DNA of 64,000 bases from Chromatiaceae bacterium (GCA_022340805.1 JAJDNF010000030.1:1-64000), one strand, 5' to 3'; shown: positions 9,456 to 18,435, numbered from the stretch's first letter. The notes: generated by a model from the sequence alone, not told the origin. Program-made: numbers and translations.

Positions 9456-9476
9456 ACCGATAACCGCTTTATCGGT
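9456..9476. repeat. 8-bp perfect inverted repeat upstream of pilU
   Basis: ACCGATAA and TTATCGGT flank a 5-base spacer about 100 bases before the pilU start, inside a 273-bp gap that holds no other recognisable gene. It may be an operator or an RNA hairpin; it has no T-tract, so it is not a terminator. Confidence 0.45.
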
Positions 9477-9574
9477 ATCAGCCCGGGGCTGATCCAGTGG
9501 TGCAGATGCGGCGCGTCCGGTGACGGGCCGCCCGCCGCCCAGACCCCCGGTATTGCGTAAGGAGTGAAGGAATC

Positions 9575-10756
9575 ATGCCGCAAATCGACGTGCCACGCGT
9601 GTTGCAGATCATGGTCAAGAACAACGCCGCCGACGTGTTCATGTACACCGGGGCGAAGATCTCGCTGAAGACCCCAAAGGGCTTTGCCCAGCTCGGCGAC
9701 CCGCTCGAGTCCGGCGATGCCGAGCGTGCGATCCGCGAGATCCTCAGCGACGAAAAGCTCAAGCAATTCGAGGAGCATGGCGAGGTGGACTTCTCGCTGT
9801 CTTACAACGGTATCGGGCGTTTCCGTGGCAACGCCTTCCGGCAGCGCGGCGAGGCCTCGCTGGTCTTACGCCACATCAATACCGACGTGCCGAACATCGA
9901 CAGCCTGGGAATGCCGCCGATCCTTGCGGATCTGGTGATGCAGCGCAACGGCCTGATCCTGGTGGTTGGTGCCACCGGCTCGGGTAAATCGACCACGCTG
10001 GCGGCGATGATCGACCACCGCAACGCCAGTTCAGGCGGCCACATCCTGACCCTCGAGGACCCGATCGAGTTCGTGCACCAGCACAAGAAATCGATCGTCG
10101 CACAGCGCGAGGTCGGCACCGACACCGGATCTTTCAGCAGCGGCATGAAGGCGGCGCTGCGCGAATCGCCGGACGTGATCCTGATGGGTGAGGTGCGCGA
10201 CCTCGAGACGATGGAGTTCGCCCTCAAGTTTGCCAACACCGGCCATCTTGCCCTGTCCACGCTGCACGCCAACAACGCGATGACCACGATGGAACGTATC
10301 CTCGGCTTCTATCCGAAGGATGGCATCGAGGGGCAGGCCAAGCGCATCGCGCAGAACCTGCGTGCGATCATCTGCCAGCGCCTGGTGCCCGGTGCCCAGG
10401 GCGGCAAGGTCGCCGCGGTCGAGGTGCTGATCAATACCGGTTACATCGCCGACCTGATTGCGAAGATGGAGATCGGCAGCATAAAGGACGCGATCGAGCG
10501 CGGCGGTCAGTACAAGATGCAGTCATTCGACCAGCACCTGGTCACCCTGTACCACCAGGGCCGTATCAGCGAGGAGACCGCTATCGAGTTTGCCGATTCG
10601 GGCAGCAACGTAAAGATCCAGATCAAGACTGCCACCGCCGGCAAGAAGGCGGCCAGCACCAGTTCGATCGACTGGGGCAAGGGGATGTCGCTCGAACCGA
10701 CCGATGCCGATGCCGACGGGATGGCCGCGGTGGTCGCCGATTTCGGCAAGACCTGA
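9575..10756 (+). CDS. pilU: Type IV pilus retraction ATPase, PilT/PilU family
   Basis: This hexameric ATPase drives or assists pilus retraction at the cytoplasmic base of the pilus. The 393-aa protein has an N-terminal PAS-like region and a RecA-like core with Walker A GATGSGKS (residues 132-139), the Asp box around ILTLEDPIEFVH, Walker B near DVILMGEVRDLETM, and the His box HLALSTLHANNA. The length and the extended C-terminus (SSIDWGKG) fit PilU better than the shorter PilT. It has its own ribosome site (AAGGAG) and a terminator behind it. The pilMNOPQ assembly genes lie 32 kb away in this window. Confidence 0.87.
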   Translation: MPQIDVPRVLQIMVKNNAADVFMYTGAKISLKTPKGFAQLGDPLESGDAERAIREILSDEKLKQFEEHGEVDFSLSYNGIGRFRGNAFRQRGEASLVLRHINTDVPNIDSLGMPPILADLVMQRNGLILVVGATGSGKSTTLAAMIDHRNASSGGHILTLEDPIEFVHQHKKSIVAQREVGTDTGSFSSGMKAALRESPDVILMGEVRDLETMEFALKFANTGHLALSTLHANNAMTTMERILGFYPKDGIEGQAKRIAQNLRAIICQRLVPGAQGGKVAAVEVLINTGYIADLIAKMEIGSIKDAIERGGQYKMQSFDQHLVTLYHQGRISEETAIEFADSGSNVKIQIKTATAGKKAASTSSIDWGKGMSLEPTDADADGMAAVVADFGKT

Positions 10757-10796
10757 TCTTCCGGTCCACCCGCGGTGCGCACCACAAGCCCGGGGG

Positions 10797-10819
10797 CCCC
10801 ACCGGCCTTGGGGTTTTTT
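10797..10819 (+). terminator. Rho-independent terminator after pilU
   Basis: CCCCA and TGGGG pair around a 7-base loop (10797-10813), followed by six T residues (10814-10819). It sits 41 bases past the pilU stop. Confidence 0.75.
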
Positions 10820-10871
10820 CTGCCCGCGGGTCCCTGCTATCTTTGCGCGCCCACAGTATCCGGGAGACACG

Positions 10872-11291
10872 ATGTTGGGTCGCAGAGCATTATCCAGACG
10901 CACCGCGCTGGCCCTCACGCTCACCTTGTCCAGCGGCGTTGGCGTCGCCGAGCCGCTGCAGGGCAGCGAGTGGAAGCCGCTGCTGATCCGCGATCAGGCC
11001 GTACCCGAGGATTCTTCGGCATTCGTGCAGTTTCGCAGCAAGGGCCGGCTCGAGGGGTTCGGCGGCTGCAACCGGCTGTTTGCCGAATACCAGGCAGCCG
11101 ATGGTTACATCTTCGTCGGTCCGGTGGCGGCCACCCGCACGACCTGCGTCGACAGCGTGCTGCAGCGCGAGGCGGCATTGGCCGGCGCACTGGAGGGTGC
11201 GCGTACCTACCGCCGTGAGCGGATCCGGCTGGTGTTGTTCGACAGCGCCGGCCAGCCGATCCTGGAGATGCGTCAGAGCGACTGGGACTGA
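10872..11291 (+). CDS. META domain-containing exported protein (HslJ-like)
   Basis: The 139-aa protein starts with a basic signal peptide (LGRRALSRRTALALTLTLSS, cleavage likely after GVGVA) and then consists of a single META domain. The family marks are visible: GSEW near the mature start, EGFGGCNRLFAEYQ, and the AATRTTC block. META proteins such as HslJ are periplasmic or outer-membrane linked and have been tied to stress or novobiocin tolerance. No lipobox is seen. The ATG at 10872 follows GGGAGACACG. It forms a short monocistronic unit between pilU and the peptidase gene. Confidence 0.8.
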   Translation: MLGRRALSRRTALALTLTLSSGVGVAEPLQGSEWKPLLIRDQAVPEDSSAFVQFRSKGRLEGFGGCNRLFAEYQAADGYIFVGPVAATRTTCVDSVLQREAALAGALEGARTYRRERIRLVLFDSAGQPILEMRQSDWD

Positions 11292-11385
11292 CCGTCGACC
11301 TGGGCACAACGACTGCCGGCCGCGCCTACGGCTCAACGCGCCGCGTCTATACTTGGCGGGTCGCTTCCGCATATGGAACCGCACC

Positions 11386-13242
11386 ATGCCTACACGGAAA
11401 AGCACAGGCAGTCAGGCCAGTCATCCGACCACCGCGGTCCAGGACGTTCCCGATCTGCGCGACTGGCCTTTCGAGCCGTCGCTCAAGCAACTGCGCCGTT
11501 ATGTCACGGCGCCGCGCGGACTGCTGATCCTCGATCAGCAGCAGGAGGGGGCCTGCACCGGTTTCGGTCTGGCCGCGGCAATCAACCTGCTCAACATTCG
11601 TCGCGGCAGCCGCGTTCGCGTGAGTCCACGCATGCTGTACGAGATGGCCAAGCTGCACGACGAATGGCCGGGCGAGGACTATGCCGGATCGAGCTGCCGC
11701 GGCGCGATCAAGGGCTGGTACCACATGGGTGTGTGTGCGGAGTCGAAATGGCCGTATGCCCAGGGCAAGCCGGGCACGCTGACCGTCGAGCGTGCCAAGC
11801 AGGCGCGCGATCATACGATTGGCGCCTATTACCGCATCCAGCCACAGATCGCAGATTTCCATGCCGCCCTCAACGAGGCCGGCGTGGTGTTCTGCTCGGC
11901 GCAGACGCACGCTGGTTGGATGCGCCCCGACCACAAGACCGGCACCATCCCCTTCGTCAAGCAGCAGCAAGGCGGACACGCCTTCGCGCTGGTCGGGTAC
12001 AACAGCAAGGGCTTCTGGGTGCAGAACTCCTGGGGCCGGGGTTGGGGCAAAGGCGGCCTCGGTCTATGGCAGTACGAGGACTGGCTGCAGAACCTGATGG
12101 ATGCCTGGGTATTCACGTTGGCGCTATCGACCCCGCAGATCTGGCATCTGCCGCAGACCAGTGAACGCAACCGCAGCGGCCTGTCGCTGAAGGCGGGGCC
12201 GGCGCGCAGCGAGATCGCCGGCCATTTCATCCATGTCGACGACGGCCATTTCCAGACCCGCGGGCGCTACTGGAGCAATGCCGACGATGTGCGCACCACC
12301 GCCAGGCTGGTCGCCGGCAGCAAGAGCAAGTATGAGCACCTGCTGCTTTACGCACACGGCGGACTCAATTCGCCCAAGGACTCGGCGGCGCGCATCGCGG
12401 CGCTGAAGGAGACCTTCAAGCGCAACGGCATCTACCCGTACCACTTCATGTACGACACCGGTATTCTCGAGGAACTCAAGGACGTGGTCCTGCGCCGCCG
12501 CGAAGAGGCGGCCGAGCGCGCCGGCGCTGCATCGGACTGGACCGATCGGCTGCTGGAGTGGGGGACCCGCATCCCCGGGCGTGCGTTGTGGCGCGAGATG
12601 AAAGACGGTGCCCGGCTGCCTTTTCTGCCGGACCGCGGCGGCAGCGAGACGCTGGCTATCTGGATGACCGAGCTGGCGCGCGCCGACAGCACCAAGCTGA
12701 AGGTACACATCTGCGGCCACAGCACCGGTGGCATCCTGCTCGCGCGCCTGCTCGAGACACTGGAGGTGTTGGCCCCGACCCGGCGGATCGCCAGCTGCAC
12801 GCTGTTTGCGCCGGCGGCCACCGAGGCCTTGTTCGAGAGCCATTATTACCCCTACCTGATCACCCCGACCGGCACCTTTGGGATCGATCGTATGCAGGTG
12901 TTCAACCTGACCGACCGCGCCGAACGCGCCGACACGGTAGGCGAGGTGTACCGCAAGTCGCTGCTGTACCTGGTCTCGCGTGCTTTCGAGGAACAGGTAC
13001 CTCAGAGCATCCTCGGGATGCAGTGCTACATGGACGAGCTGCTGAAGAAGACGAAGATGGCCGCGGTCGCGGAACGTTTCCGCGTGTACTACGCGGACGG
13101 TACGCCGAATCCGGTCACCGAGAGCACCACGCATGGTGGCTTCGACAATGACGTGGCGAGCATGAACAGCCTGCTGCGTACTGTTTTGGGCGCGGAGCCC
13201 AAGCCGGAGAATCTCTTCACCAAACAGACACTCGATTATTGA
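11386..13242 (+). CDS. Papain-like (C1A) cysteine peptidase fused to an alpha/beta hydrolase
   Basis: This 618-aa protein joins two enzymes. Residues 20-245 form a papain-fold peptidase: oxyanion Gln before EGACTGF (Cys57), GGHAFALVGYN (His198), and QNSWGRGWG (Asn214) supply a full triad. Residues 315-600 look like an alpha/beta hydrolase: LLLYAHGGLNS resembles an oxyanion strand and ICGHSTGG (Ser446) the nucleophile elbow, followed by TLFAPAATEAL. No signal peptide or membrane helix is present, so it is cytoplasmic or exported by a specialised route. A GH108 muramidase starts 16 bases downstream. The N-terminal propeptide usual in papains is missing. I do not know a named protein with this layout. 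Confidence 0.8.
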   Translation: MPTRKSTGSQASHPTTAVQDVPDLRDWPFEPSLKQLRRYVTAPRGLLILDQQQEGACTGFGLAAAINLLNIRRGSRVRVSPRMLYEMAKLHDEWPGEDYAGSSCRGAIKGWYHMGVCAESKWPYAQGKPGTLTVERAKQARDHTIGAYYRIQPQIADFHAALNEAGVVFCSAQTHAGWMRPDHKTGTIPFVKQQQGGHAFALVGYNSKGFWVQNSWGRGWGKGGLGLWQYEDWLQNLMDAWVFTLALSTPQIWHLPQTSERNRSGLSLKAGPARSEIAGHFIHVDDGHFQTRGRYWSNADDVRTTARLVAGSKSKYEHLLLYAHGGLNSPKDSAARIAALKETFKRNGIYPYHFMYDTGILEELKDVVLRRREEAAERAGAASDWTDRLLEWGTRIPGRALWREMKDGARLPFLPDRGGSETLAIWMTELARADSTKLKVHICGHSTGGILLARLLETLEVLAPTRRIASCTLFAPAATEALFESHYYPYLITPTGTFGIDRMQVFNLTDRAERADTVGEVYRKSLLYLVSRAFEEQVPQSILGMQCYMDELLKKTKMAAVAERFRVYYADGTPNPVTESTTHGGFDNDVASMNSLLRTVLGAEPKPENLFTKQTLDY

Positions 13243-13258
13243 TCGGAGGGCGGCGGCC

Positions 13259-13828
13259 ATGGCGGATTTCAGCGCGGCGTTCGAAATCACCTCTGCACAC
13301 GAGGGCGGCTACGTGAATGACCCGGTCGATCGTGGCGGCGAGACCTACCGTGGCATTGCGCGCGTGCATCACCCCGACTGGGCTGGCTGGAAAAGCATCG
13401 ATGCCAAGCGCGGCAAGGCCGGTTTTCCCAAGAGTCTGGACAAAGACGCAGCACTGCTGGCCCAGGTGCGGGCGTTTTACAAGGGGGCCTACTGGGATCG
13501 CTTCATGGGCGACGAGATGCCCGACCAGGCGGTCGCGAACGAGCTCTATGACACTGCGGTCAACATGGGGGTACGGCGCGCCGTGCGTTTTCTGCAGTCG
13601 TCACTCAATCTGCTCAACCGCAATCAGAAAGACTACCTGGACCTGATCGTTGACGGCTGGTTTGGTGACAAGACGATGGCGACGATGCAGGCCCTGCTGA
13701 AGAAAGACCGCGACAGCGATGCGCTGGTCAAGATGATGAACATCCAGCAGGGCGCACGTTACGTCGAGATCATGGCCGGCGACCCCGGCCAGGAGCGGTT
13801 TGCCCGCGGCTGGATCAAGCGGGCTTAG
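13259..13828 (+). CDS. GH108 family N-acetylmuramidase with peptidoglycan-binding domain
   Basis: The 189-aa protein begins with the GH108 catalytic region: AHEGGYVNDPVDRGGETYRG, in which Glu15 is the expected catalytic residue. The C-terminal half carries the PG_binding_3 pattern (VDGWFGDKTMATMQAL). Enzymes of this family cut peptidoglycan glycan strands and are common as phage endolysins or secreted effectors. There is no signal peptide, and no phage genes are nearby. Its ATG at 13259 has GGAGG about ten bases upstream, and it lies 16 bases after the peptidase-hydrolase gene, so the two form a likely operon. Confidence 0.87.
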   Translation: MADFSAAFEITSAHEGGYVNDPVDRGGETYRGIARVHHPDWAGWKSIDAKRGKAGFPKSLDKDAALLAQVRAFYKGAYWDRFMGDEMPDQAVANELYDTAVNMGVRRAVRFLQSSLNLLNRNQKDYLDLIVDGWFGDKTMATMQALLKKDRDSDALVKMMNIQQGARYVEIMAGDPGQERFARGWIKRA

Positions 13829-14295
13829 CCAGGCTGTCTCCGCGACCGGCTGCCCCGGCATAGGCCCCACGCGACGCCCTGAATAGGTCCATCCTGGACC
13901 TCTCAGGCCACGCTGCGACGCAATGAAATTTGCTCGCGGCCTGGCGGGGCCGATGCGATGCTGGGCCCGTCGCGCACCGCCAGCGTGCATCGGCCGCACC
14001 CCATGCGATCGTCCCAGTAGCCAGCCGAGACCGCCTGCCCCACCCTGGCGCAGAGCGGATTTCTATCCGCACCATGATGAGGCGCTGGTTCCCCTCGGCG
14101 CACCATCAGGGTCAATTATCTCTCCTCAAAACAGCGGCTTACCGATTTGGCACAACAACTGCAGTTCCCCTGTCAGCTGTCGCTTCGCCGGGCCATCAGG
14201 GCACCGGGCTGTCACGGAAGCGCCCACAGAAAAGGCACAACTTCTCAGCAGTGGCCGGCAGTTCTGTCATCAACCGTACGGGGAGAACATCAACA
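13829..14295. other. Non-coding region upstream of the urea operon
   Basis: This 467-bp stretch holds no convincing gene. It contains the sigma-54 promoter listed separately and, 50-80 bases upstream of it, two copies of CGCACCAT about 30 bases apart (near 14068 and 14098). These resemble NtrC half-sites only loosely. The start of urtA is preceded by GGGGAGAA. Confidence 0.6.
14148..14163 (+). promoter_or_regulatory. Sigma-54 (RpoN) promoter of the urt operon
   Basis: TGGCAC, five bases, then CTGCA keeps the invariant GG (14149-14150) and GC (14161-14162) exactly ten bases apart, as in -24/-12 promoters. It points toward urtA, whose start is about 130 bases downstream. Urea uptake operons are commonly under nitrogen control through NtrC and RpoN, so the position makes biological sense. 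Confidence 0.72.
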
Positions 14296-15588
14296 ATGCG
14301 TTTCGCAACCAATCTTCGCCGCCTGTCTCTGGCGGTCTCCGCAGCCGCTGCGCTTGGCATGGCCGGCGCCGCACAGGCAGCCGATACCATCAAGGTCGGT
14401 GTACTGCACTCGCTATCCGGCACCATGGCCATTTCCGAGACCACGCTCAAAGACACCATGCTGATGCTCATCGATGAGCAGAACAAGAAAGGCGGGCTGC
14501 TCGGCAAGAAGCTCGAGGCGGTGGTCGTCGACCCTGCGTCCAACTGGCCGCTGTTCGCCGAGAAGGCGCGCGAATTGCTCGAGAAGGACAAGGTGGCCGC
14601 GGTGTTCGGCTGCTGGACGTCGGTCTCGCGCAAGTCCGTCCTGCCAGTGTTCGAGGAACTCAACGGCCTGCTGTTCTACCCGGTCCAGTACGAGGGCGAA
14701 GAGTCGTCGAAGAACGTCTTCTACACCGGCGCCGCGCCGAACCAGCAAGCCATCCCGGCGGTCGACTATCTGATGGAGCAGGGTGTCAAGCGCTGGGTCC
14801 TGGCCGGTACCGACTATGTGTATCCGCGCACCACCAACAAGATCCTCGAGGCCTATCTGAAGGCCAAAGGCGTTGCGGAAGGCGACATCATGATCAACTA
14901 CACGCCGTTCGGTCACTCCGATTGGCAGTCGATCGTGTCCGACATCAAGAAATTCGGCTCGGCGGGCAAGAAGGCTGCCGTGGTCTCGACCATCAATGGC
15001 GACGCCAACGTGCCGTTCTACAAGGAACTCGGCAACCAGGGCGTCTCAGCCAAGGACATCCCGGTGGTGGCCTTCTCGGTTGGTGAGGAAGAGTTGTCCG
15101 GCATCGACACCAAGCCGCTGGTTGGTCACCTGGCCGCATGGAACTATTTCATGAGCGTCGAGGGTGACACCAACGATACCTTCATCGAGGCCTGGCAGAA
15201 GTTCATCAAGGACAAGAAGCGTGTCACCAACGATCCGATGGAGGCACATTATATTGGCTTCAACATGTGGGTCGACGCTGTCAAAAAGGCCGGCACCACG
15301 GACCCGAGCGCGGTGGCCGATGCGATCATCGGCGTCGCGGTGCCTAACCTGTCGGGTGGCTATTCGGCAATGATGCCCAACCACCACATCACCAAGCCGG
15401 TGCTGATCGGTGAGATCCAGGGCGACGGGCAATTCCAGATCGTGTCGCAGACTCCGGGTCTGGTCGCCGGCGACGCCTGGTCCGACTACCTCGAAGGCTC
15501 GAAGGACCTGATCTCGGATTGGCGCGCACCGTTGTCGTGCGGTAACTACAACGTCAAGACGGCCAAGTGCTCGGGTCAGAACTACTGA
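14296..15588 (+). CDS. urtA: Urea ABC transporter substrate-binding protein
   Basis: UrtA is the periplasmic binding protein that delivers urea to UrtBC. The 430-aa protein has a signal peptide (28 residues, ending AGAAQA) and then the family body: VGVLHSLSGTMAISE, CWTSVSRKSVLPVFE, and PVQYEGEESS, all characteristic of UrtA among branched-chain-type binding proteins. The ATG at 14296 follows GGGGAGAA. It is the first gene of urtABCDE, downstream of a sigma-54 promoter. A strong hairpin follows its stop and may keep its transcript more abundant than the membrane genes. Confidence 0.95.
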   Translation: MRFATNLRRLSLAVSAAAALGMAGAAQAADTIKVGVLHSLSGTMAISETTLKDTMLMLIDEQNKKGGLLGKKLEAVVVDPASNWPLFAEKARELLEKDKVAAVFGCWTSVSRKSVLPVFEELNGLLFYPVQYEGEESSKNVFYTGAAPNQQAIPAVDYLMEQGVKRWVLAGTDYVYPRTTNKILEAYLKAKGVAEGDIMINYTPFGHSDWQSIVSDIKKFGSAGKKAAVVSTINGDANVPFYKELGNQGVSAKDIPVVAFSVGEEELSGIDTKPLVGHLAAWNYFMSVEGDTNDTFIEAWQKFIKDKKRVTNDPMEAHYIGFNMWVDAVKKAGTTDPSAVADAIIGVAVPNLSGGYSAMMPNHHITKPVLIGEIQGDGQFQIVSQTPGLVAGDAWSDYLEGSKDLISDWRAPLSCGNYNVKTAKCSGQNY

Positions 15589-15618
15589 CCTAACGACCAC
15601 TGAAACGCTGTGCAAGCG

Positions 15619-15651
15619 CGTGGCACCGGTGTCCCGTACACCGGTGCCACG
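15619..15651 (+). other. 14-bp perfect stem-loop between urtA and urtB
   Basis: CGTGGCACCGGTGT pairs fully with ACACCGGTGCCACG around a 5-base loop. There is no T-tract, and the operon continues, so it is more likely an mRNA-stabilising or partial-termination element that raises the UrtA to UrtB ratio, as seen after binding-protein genes in other ABC operons. Confidence 0.65.
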
Positions 15652-15681
15652 ACCTCCAAACCCAATTGAGTACCTGATGTC

Positions 15682-17289
15682 ATGTTGCGAATTCTCGTAA
15701 CCACGCTGTTGCTCTGTCTGATGCCGCCGCTGTTCGCGGCCGACATCGAGACTGGTGATCCGGCCTTGGATGCGGCGTTCGCACAGATCCTGGACCGCGA
15801 CTTCGATGTCAAGGGCCAGGGCATTACCGCGCTGGCTGACAGTAAACATCCCAAGCGTGGTGAGCTGCTGCGCGGTATCGCCGATGGCGAGCTGCGCTAC
15901 CTGAACGAAAACAATCGCCTGGTCTGGATGCGTGAACAAGGCGACGACACCGTGGCCGTTGATGCGCTGAGCGGCGAAGACTACGGCGCATTCAGTACAC
16001 GCAAGTTCAAAAAGCTCGCGCTCAACAACGCGATGCGCAACCAGATCGACGCGTTGCTGGCCAAGATCAACCTGAGCGACCCGGATCCGACGGTGCGCCT
16101 GAATGCGGTGAACGCGATGCTCGACCACATCGAGCCACGCCATGCCGAACTGTTCAGCGGACTGGTGACTAACGAACCCGATGCGAAGGTGCGCGAAGCC
16201 ATGCTGGCCGCGATCGCACTGTCGAGTCTCAGCGACCCGGATGCGGCACAGCGCCGTAAGGCGGTTGCCAGCGTCGCCGGCAGCCTCGAACCCGCGGTGC
16301 GCAACGGTCTGACCCGACTGGCAAACAATGACCCGGATGAAAGCGTGCGTCGCGAGGCCGCTGCGGCGTTGAAAAAAATCCAGGCTCGCGCCGAGTTGTT
16401 CGGCTACGCGGAGACCCTGTTCTTCGGCCTGAGCCTGGGCTCCGTGCTGGTGCTGGCAGCGATCGGCCTTGCTATCACCTTCGGCGTGATGGGCGTGATC
16501 AACATGGCGCATGGTGAGTTGATCATGCTCGGTGCGTACACCACCTATCTGATCCAGCTGGCGCTACCGGGCATGACCGGCTTGTCGATCCTGCTCGCGG
16601 TGCCCGCCGCTTTCCTGGTGTCCGGCGCGGTTGGAGTCGCGATCGAGCGCGGTGTAATCCGTTTTTTGTACGGCCGCCCGCTGGAGACGCTGCTGGCCAC
16701 CTTCGGCATCAGTCTGATACTGCAGCAACTGGTGCGCAGCGTGATATCACCGCAGAACGTGCCGGTGTCAAACCCGGATTTCCTCAGCGGCTCGTTGCAG
16801 ATCAACAGCGTGCTTTCGCTGACCTATAACCGCCTCTACATCTTTGCCTTCTGCCTGCTGGTGTTTGCCGGCCTGTTCTTCGTGCTCAAACGCACCCGGC
16901 TCGGCCTGCAGGTGCGCGCGGTGTCGCAGAACCGCGCAATGGCGCGCGCAATGGGCGTGCGTTCGGCACGCGTCGATGCCTTAACCTTCGGTCTGGGTTC
17001 GGGGATCGCCGGGATCGCCGGTGTGGCATTGTCGCAGCTGACCAACGTCGGTCCGAACCTCGGCCAGGCCTATATCGTCGACAGCTTCATGGTGGTGGTA
17101 TTCGGTGGTGTCGGCAACCTGTGGGGCACGCTGATCGGCGGATTGGGGCTGGGCATCGCCAACAAGCTGATGGAACCCTGGGCCGGTGCGGTGTTGGCGA
17201 AAATCCTGGTGCTGGTCTTCATCATCCTGTTTATCCAGAAGCGCCCGCGCGGACTGTTCCCGCAGAAAGGCCGCGCGGCGGAGGGCTGA
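15682..17289 (+). CDS. urtB: Urea ABC transporter permease UrtB with N-terminal HEAT-like domain
   Basis: UrtB is one of the two LivH-type inner-membrane permeases for urea. The 535-aa protein is longer than LivH because residues about 20-245 form an exported helical extension with HEAT-like repeats (LSDPDPTVRLNAVNAML and NNDPDESVRREAAAAL) after a signal peptide. The permease proper starts near residue 250 with IGLAITFGVMGVINMAHGEL, the family signature. This extension is known in proteobacterial UrtB. It lies 93 bases after urtA. Confidence 0.93.
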   Translation: MLRILVTTLLLCLMPPLFAADIETGDPALDAAFAQILDRDFDVKGQGITALADSKHPKRGELLRGIADGELRYLNENNRLVWMREQGDDTVAVDALSGEDYGAFSTRKFKKLALNNAMRNQIDALLAKINLSDPDPTVRLNAVNAMLDHIEPRHAELFSGLVTNEPDAKVREAMLAAIALSSLSDPDAAQRRKAVASVAGSLEPAVRNGLTRLANNDPDESVRREAAAALKKIQARAELFGYAETLFFGLSLGSVLVLAAIGLAITFGVMGVINMAHGELIMLGAYTTYLIQLALPGMTGLSILLAVPAAFLVSGAVGVAIERGVIRFLYGRPLETLLATFGISLILQQLVRSVISPQNVPVSNPDFLSGSLQINSVLSLTYNRLYIFAFCLLVFAGLFFVLKRTRLGLQVRAVSQNRAMARAMGVRSARVDALTFGLGSGIAGIAGVALSQLTNVGPNLGQAYIVDSFMVVVFGGVGNLWGTLIGGLGLGIANKLMEPWAGAVLAKILVLVFIILFIQKRPRGLFPQKGRAAEG

Positions 17290-17346
17290 ACGTGAATGCG
17301 ATTGTGATCAGCTGCGCCGCAGGCAAAGTACCCGGAGTCCGTTGAT

Positions 17347-18435
17347 ATGTTCCTCGCCCGCATTCTCAAGCATGACCGTGGCGGCCAGCTGTTTCTGTTG
17401 ACGCTGCTGGCCGTGCTGATCGTGGTGCCGATCCTCAACGGCCTGCCCGCAGATCATGCGCTGCACCTGTCGACCTATACCGTCACGCTGCTCGGCAAGT
17501 ACCTGACCTACGCACTGCTGGCGATCGCGGTCGACCTGGTGTGGGGTTACCTCGGGATCCTCACCCTGGGACACGCCGCGTTCTTCGCCATCGGCGGCTA
17601 TGCAATGGGCATGTACCTGATGCGCCAGATCGGCGAACGCGGCGTGTACGGCAACCCGCTGCTGCCGGATTTCATGGTGTTTCTCAACTGGCAGGAGCTG
17701 CCCTGGTTCTGGCACGGCTTCGACCAATTCTGGTTTGCCGCGTTGATGGTGTTCCTCGCCCCGGGCCTGTTGGCCTTCGTGTTCGGCTGGCTGGCGTTCC
17801 GCTCGCGGGTTACCGGCGTGTACCTGTCGATTATCACCCAGGCGTTGACTTACGCACTGATGTTGGCCTTCTTCCGCAACGAGATGGGGTTCGGCGGTAA
17901 TAATGGACTGACCGACTTCAAGGACATCTTCGGCTACAGCCTGCAGGCCGACAGTACGCGCATCGGCCTGTTCATCGCTTCGGGGCTCGCGCTGGGTCTC
18001 GGTTACCTTGCGTGTCGTGCGCTGGTCAAGTCGCGACTAGGCCGGGTTGCGGTTGCGATCCGCGACACCGAGGACCGTGCGCGCTTCATCGGCTACAAGG
18101 TCGAACACGTCAAGCTGGCGATCTTCACATTCTCGGCGATGCTGGCGGGACTCGCCGGTGCCTTGTACGTGCCACAGGTCGGCATCATCAACCCGGGCGA
18201 GTTTTCTCCGTTGAACTCGATCGAGGTGGTGATCTGGGTGGCGATGGGTGGACGTGCCACATTGTATGGCGCCGTACTCGGCGCGATCGGCGTCAACTAT
18301 GCCAAGACCTGGTTTACCGCGGCATTCCCGGAGATCTGGCTGTTCGCACTGGGCGGCCTGTTCGTCCTGGTTACTCTGCTGCTGCCGCGCGGCATTGTCG
18401 GTCTGTGGCGACGCAAGCAGGAGTCGGCATCGTGA
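17347..18435 (+). CDS. urtC: Urea ABC transporter permease UrtC
   Basis: UrtC is the LivM-type partner permease of UrtB. The 362-aa protein has many helices, with the family signature GYLGILTLGHAAFFAIGGYA near residue 65 and the UrtC-typical NEMGFGGNNGLTDFKDI stretch near residue 180. The C-terminal LFVLVTLLLPRGIVGL closes the fold. Its stop overlaps the urtD start (GTGA), indicating coupled translation. Confidence 0.94.
   Translation: MFLARILKHDRGGQLFLLTLLAVLIVVPILNGLPADHALHLSTYTVTLLGKYLTYALLAIAVDLVWGYLGILTLGHAAFFAIGGYAMGMYLMRQIGERGVYGNPLLPDFMVFLNWQELPWFWHGFDQFWFAALMVFLAPGLLAFVFGWLAFRSRVTGVYLSIITQALTYALMLAFFRNEMGFGGNNGLTDFKDIFGYSLQADSTRIGLFIASGLALGLGYLACRALVKSRLGRVAVAIRDTEDRARFIGYKVEHVKLAIFTFSAMLAGLAGALYVPQVGIINPGEFSPLNSIEVVIWVAMGGRATLYGAVLGAIGVNYAKTWFTAAFPEIWLFALGGLFVLVTLLLPRGIVGLWRRKQESAS

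Noticed and set aside
13259-13828. Prophage remnant suggested by the GH108 muramidase
   Set aside because: No holin, tail, integrase or attachment repeats are present near it, and the neighbours are chromosomal.
15046-16512. Long minus-strand frame opposite urtA-urtB
   Set aside because: It spans two real genes and the gap between them without any recognisable domain.
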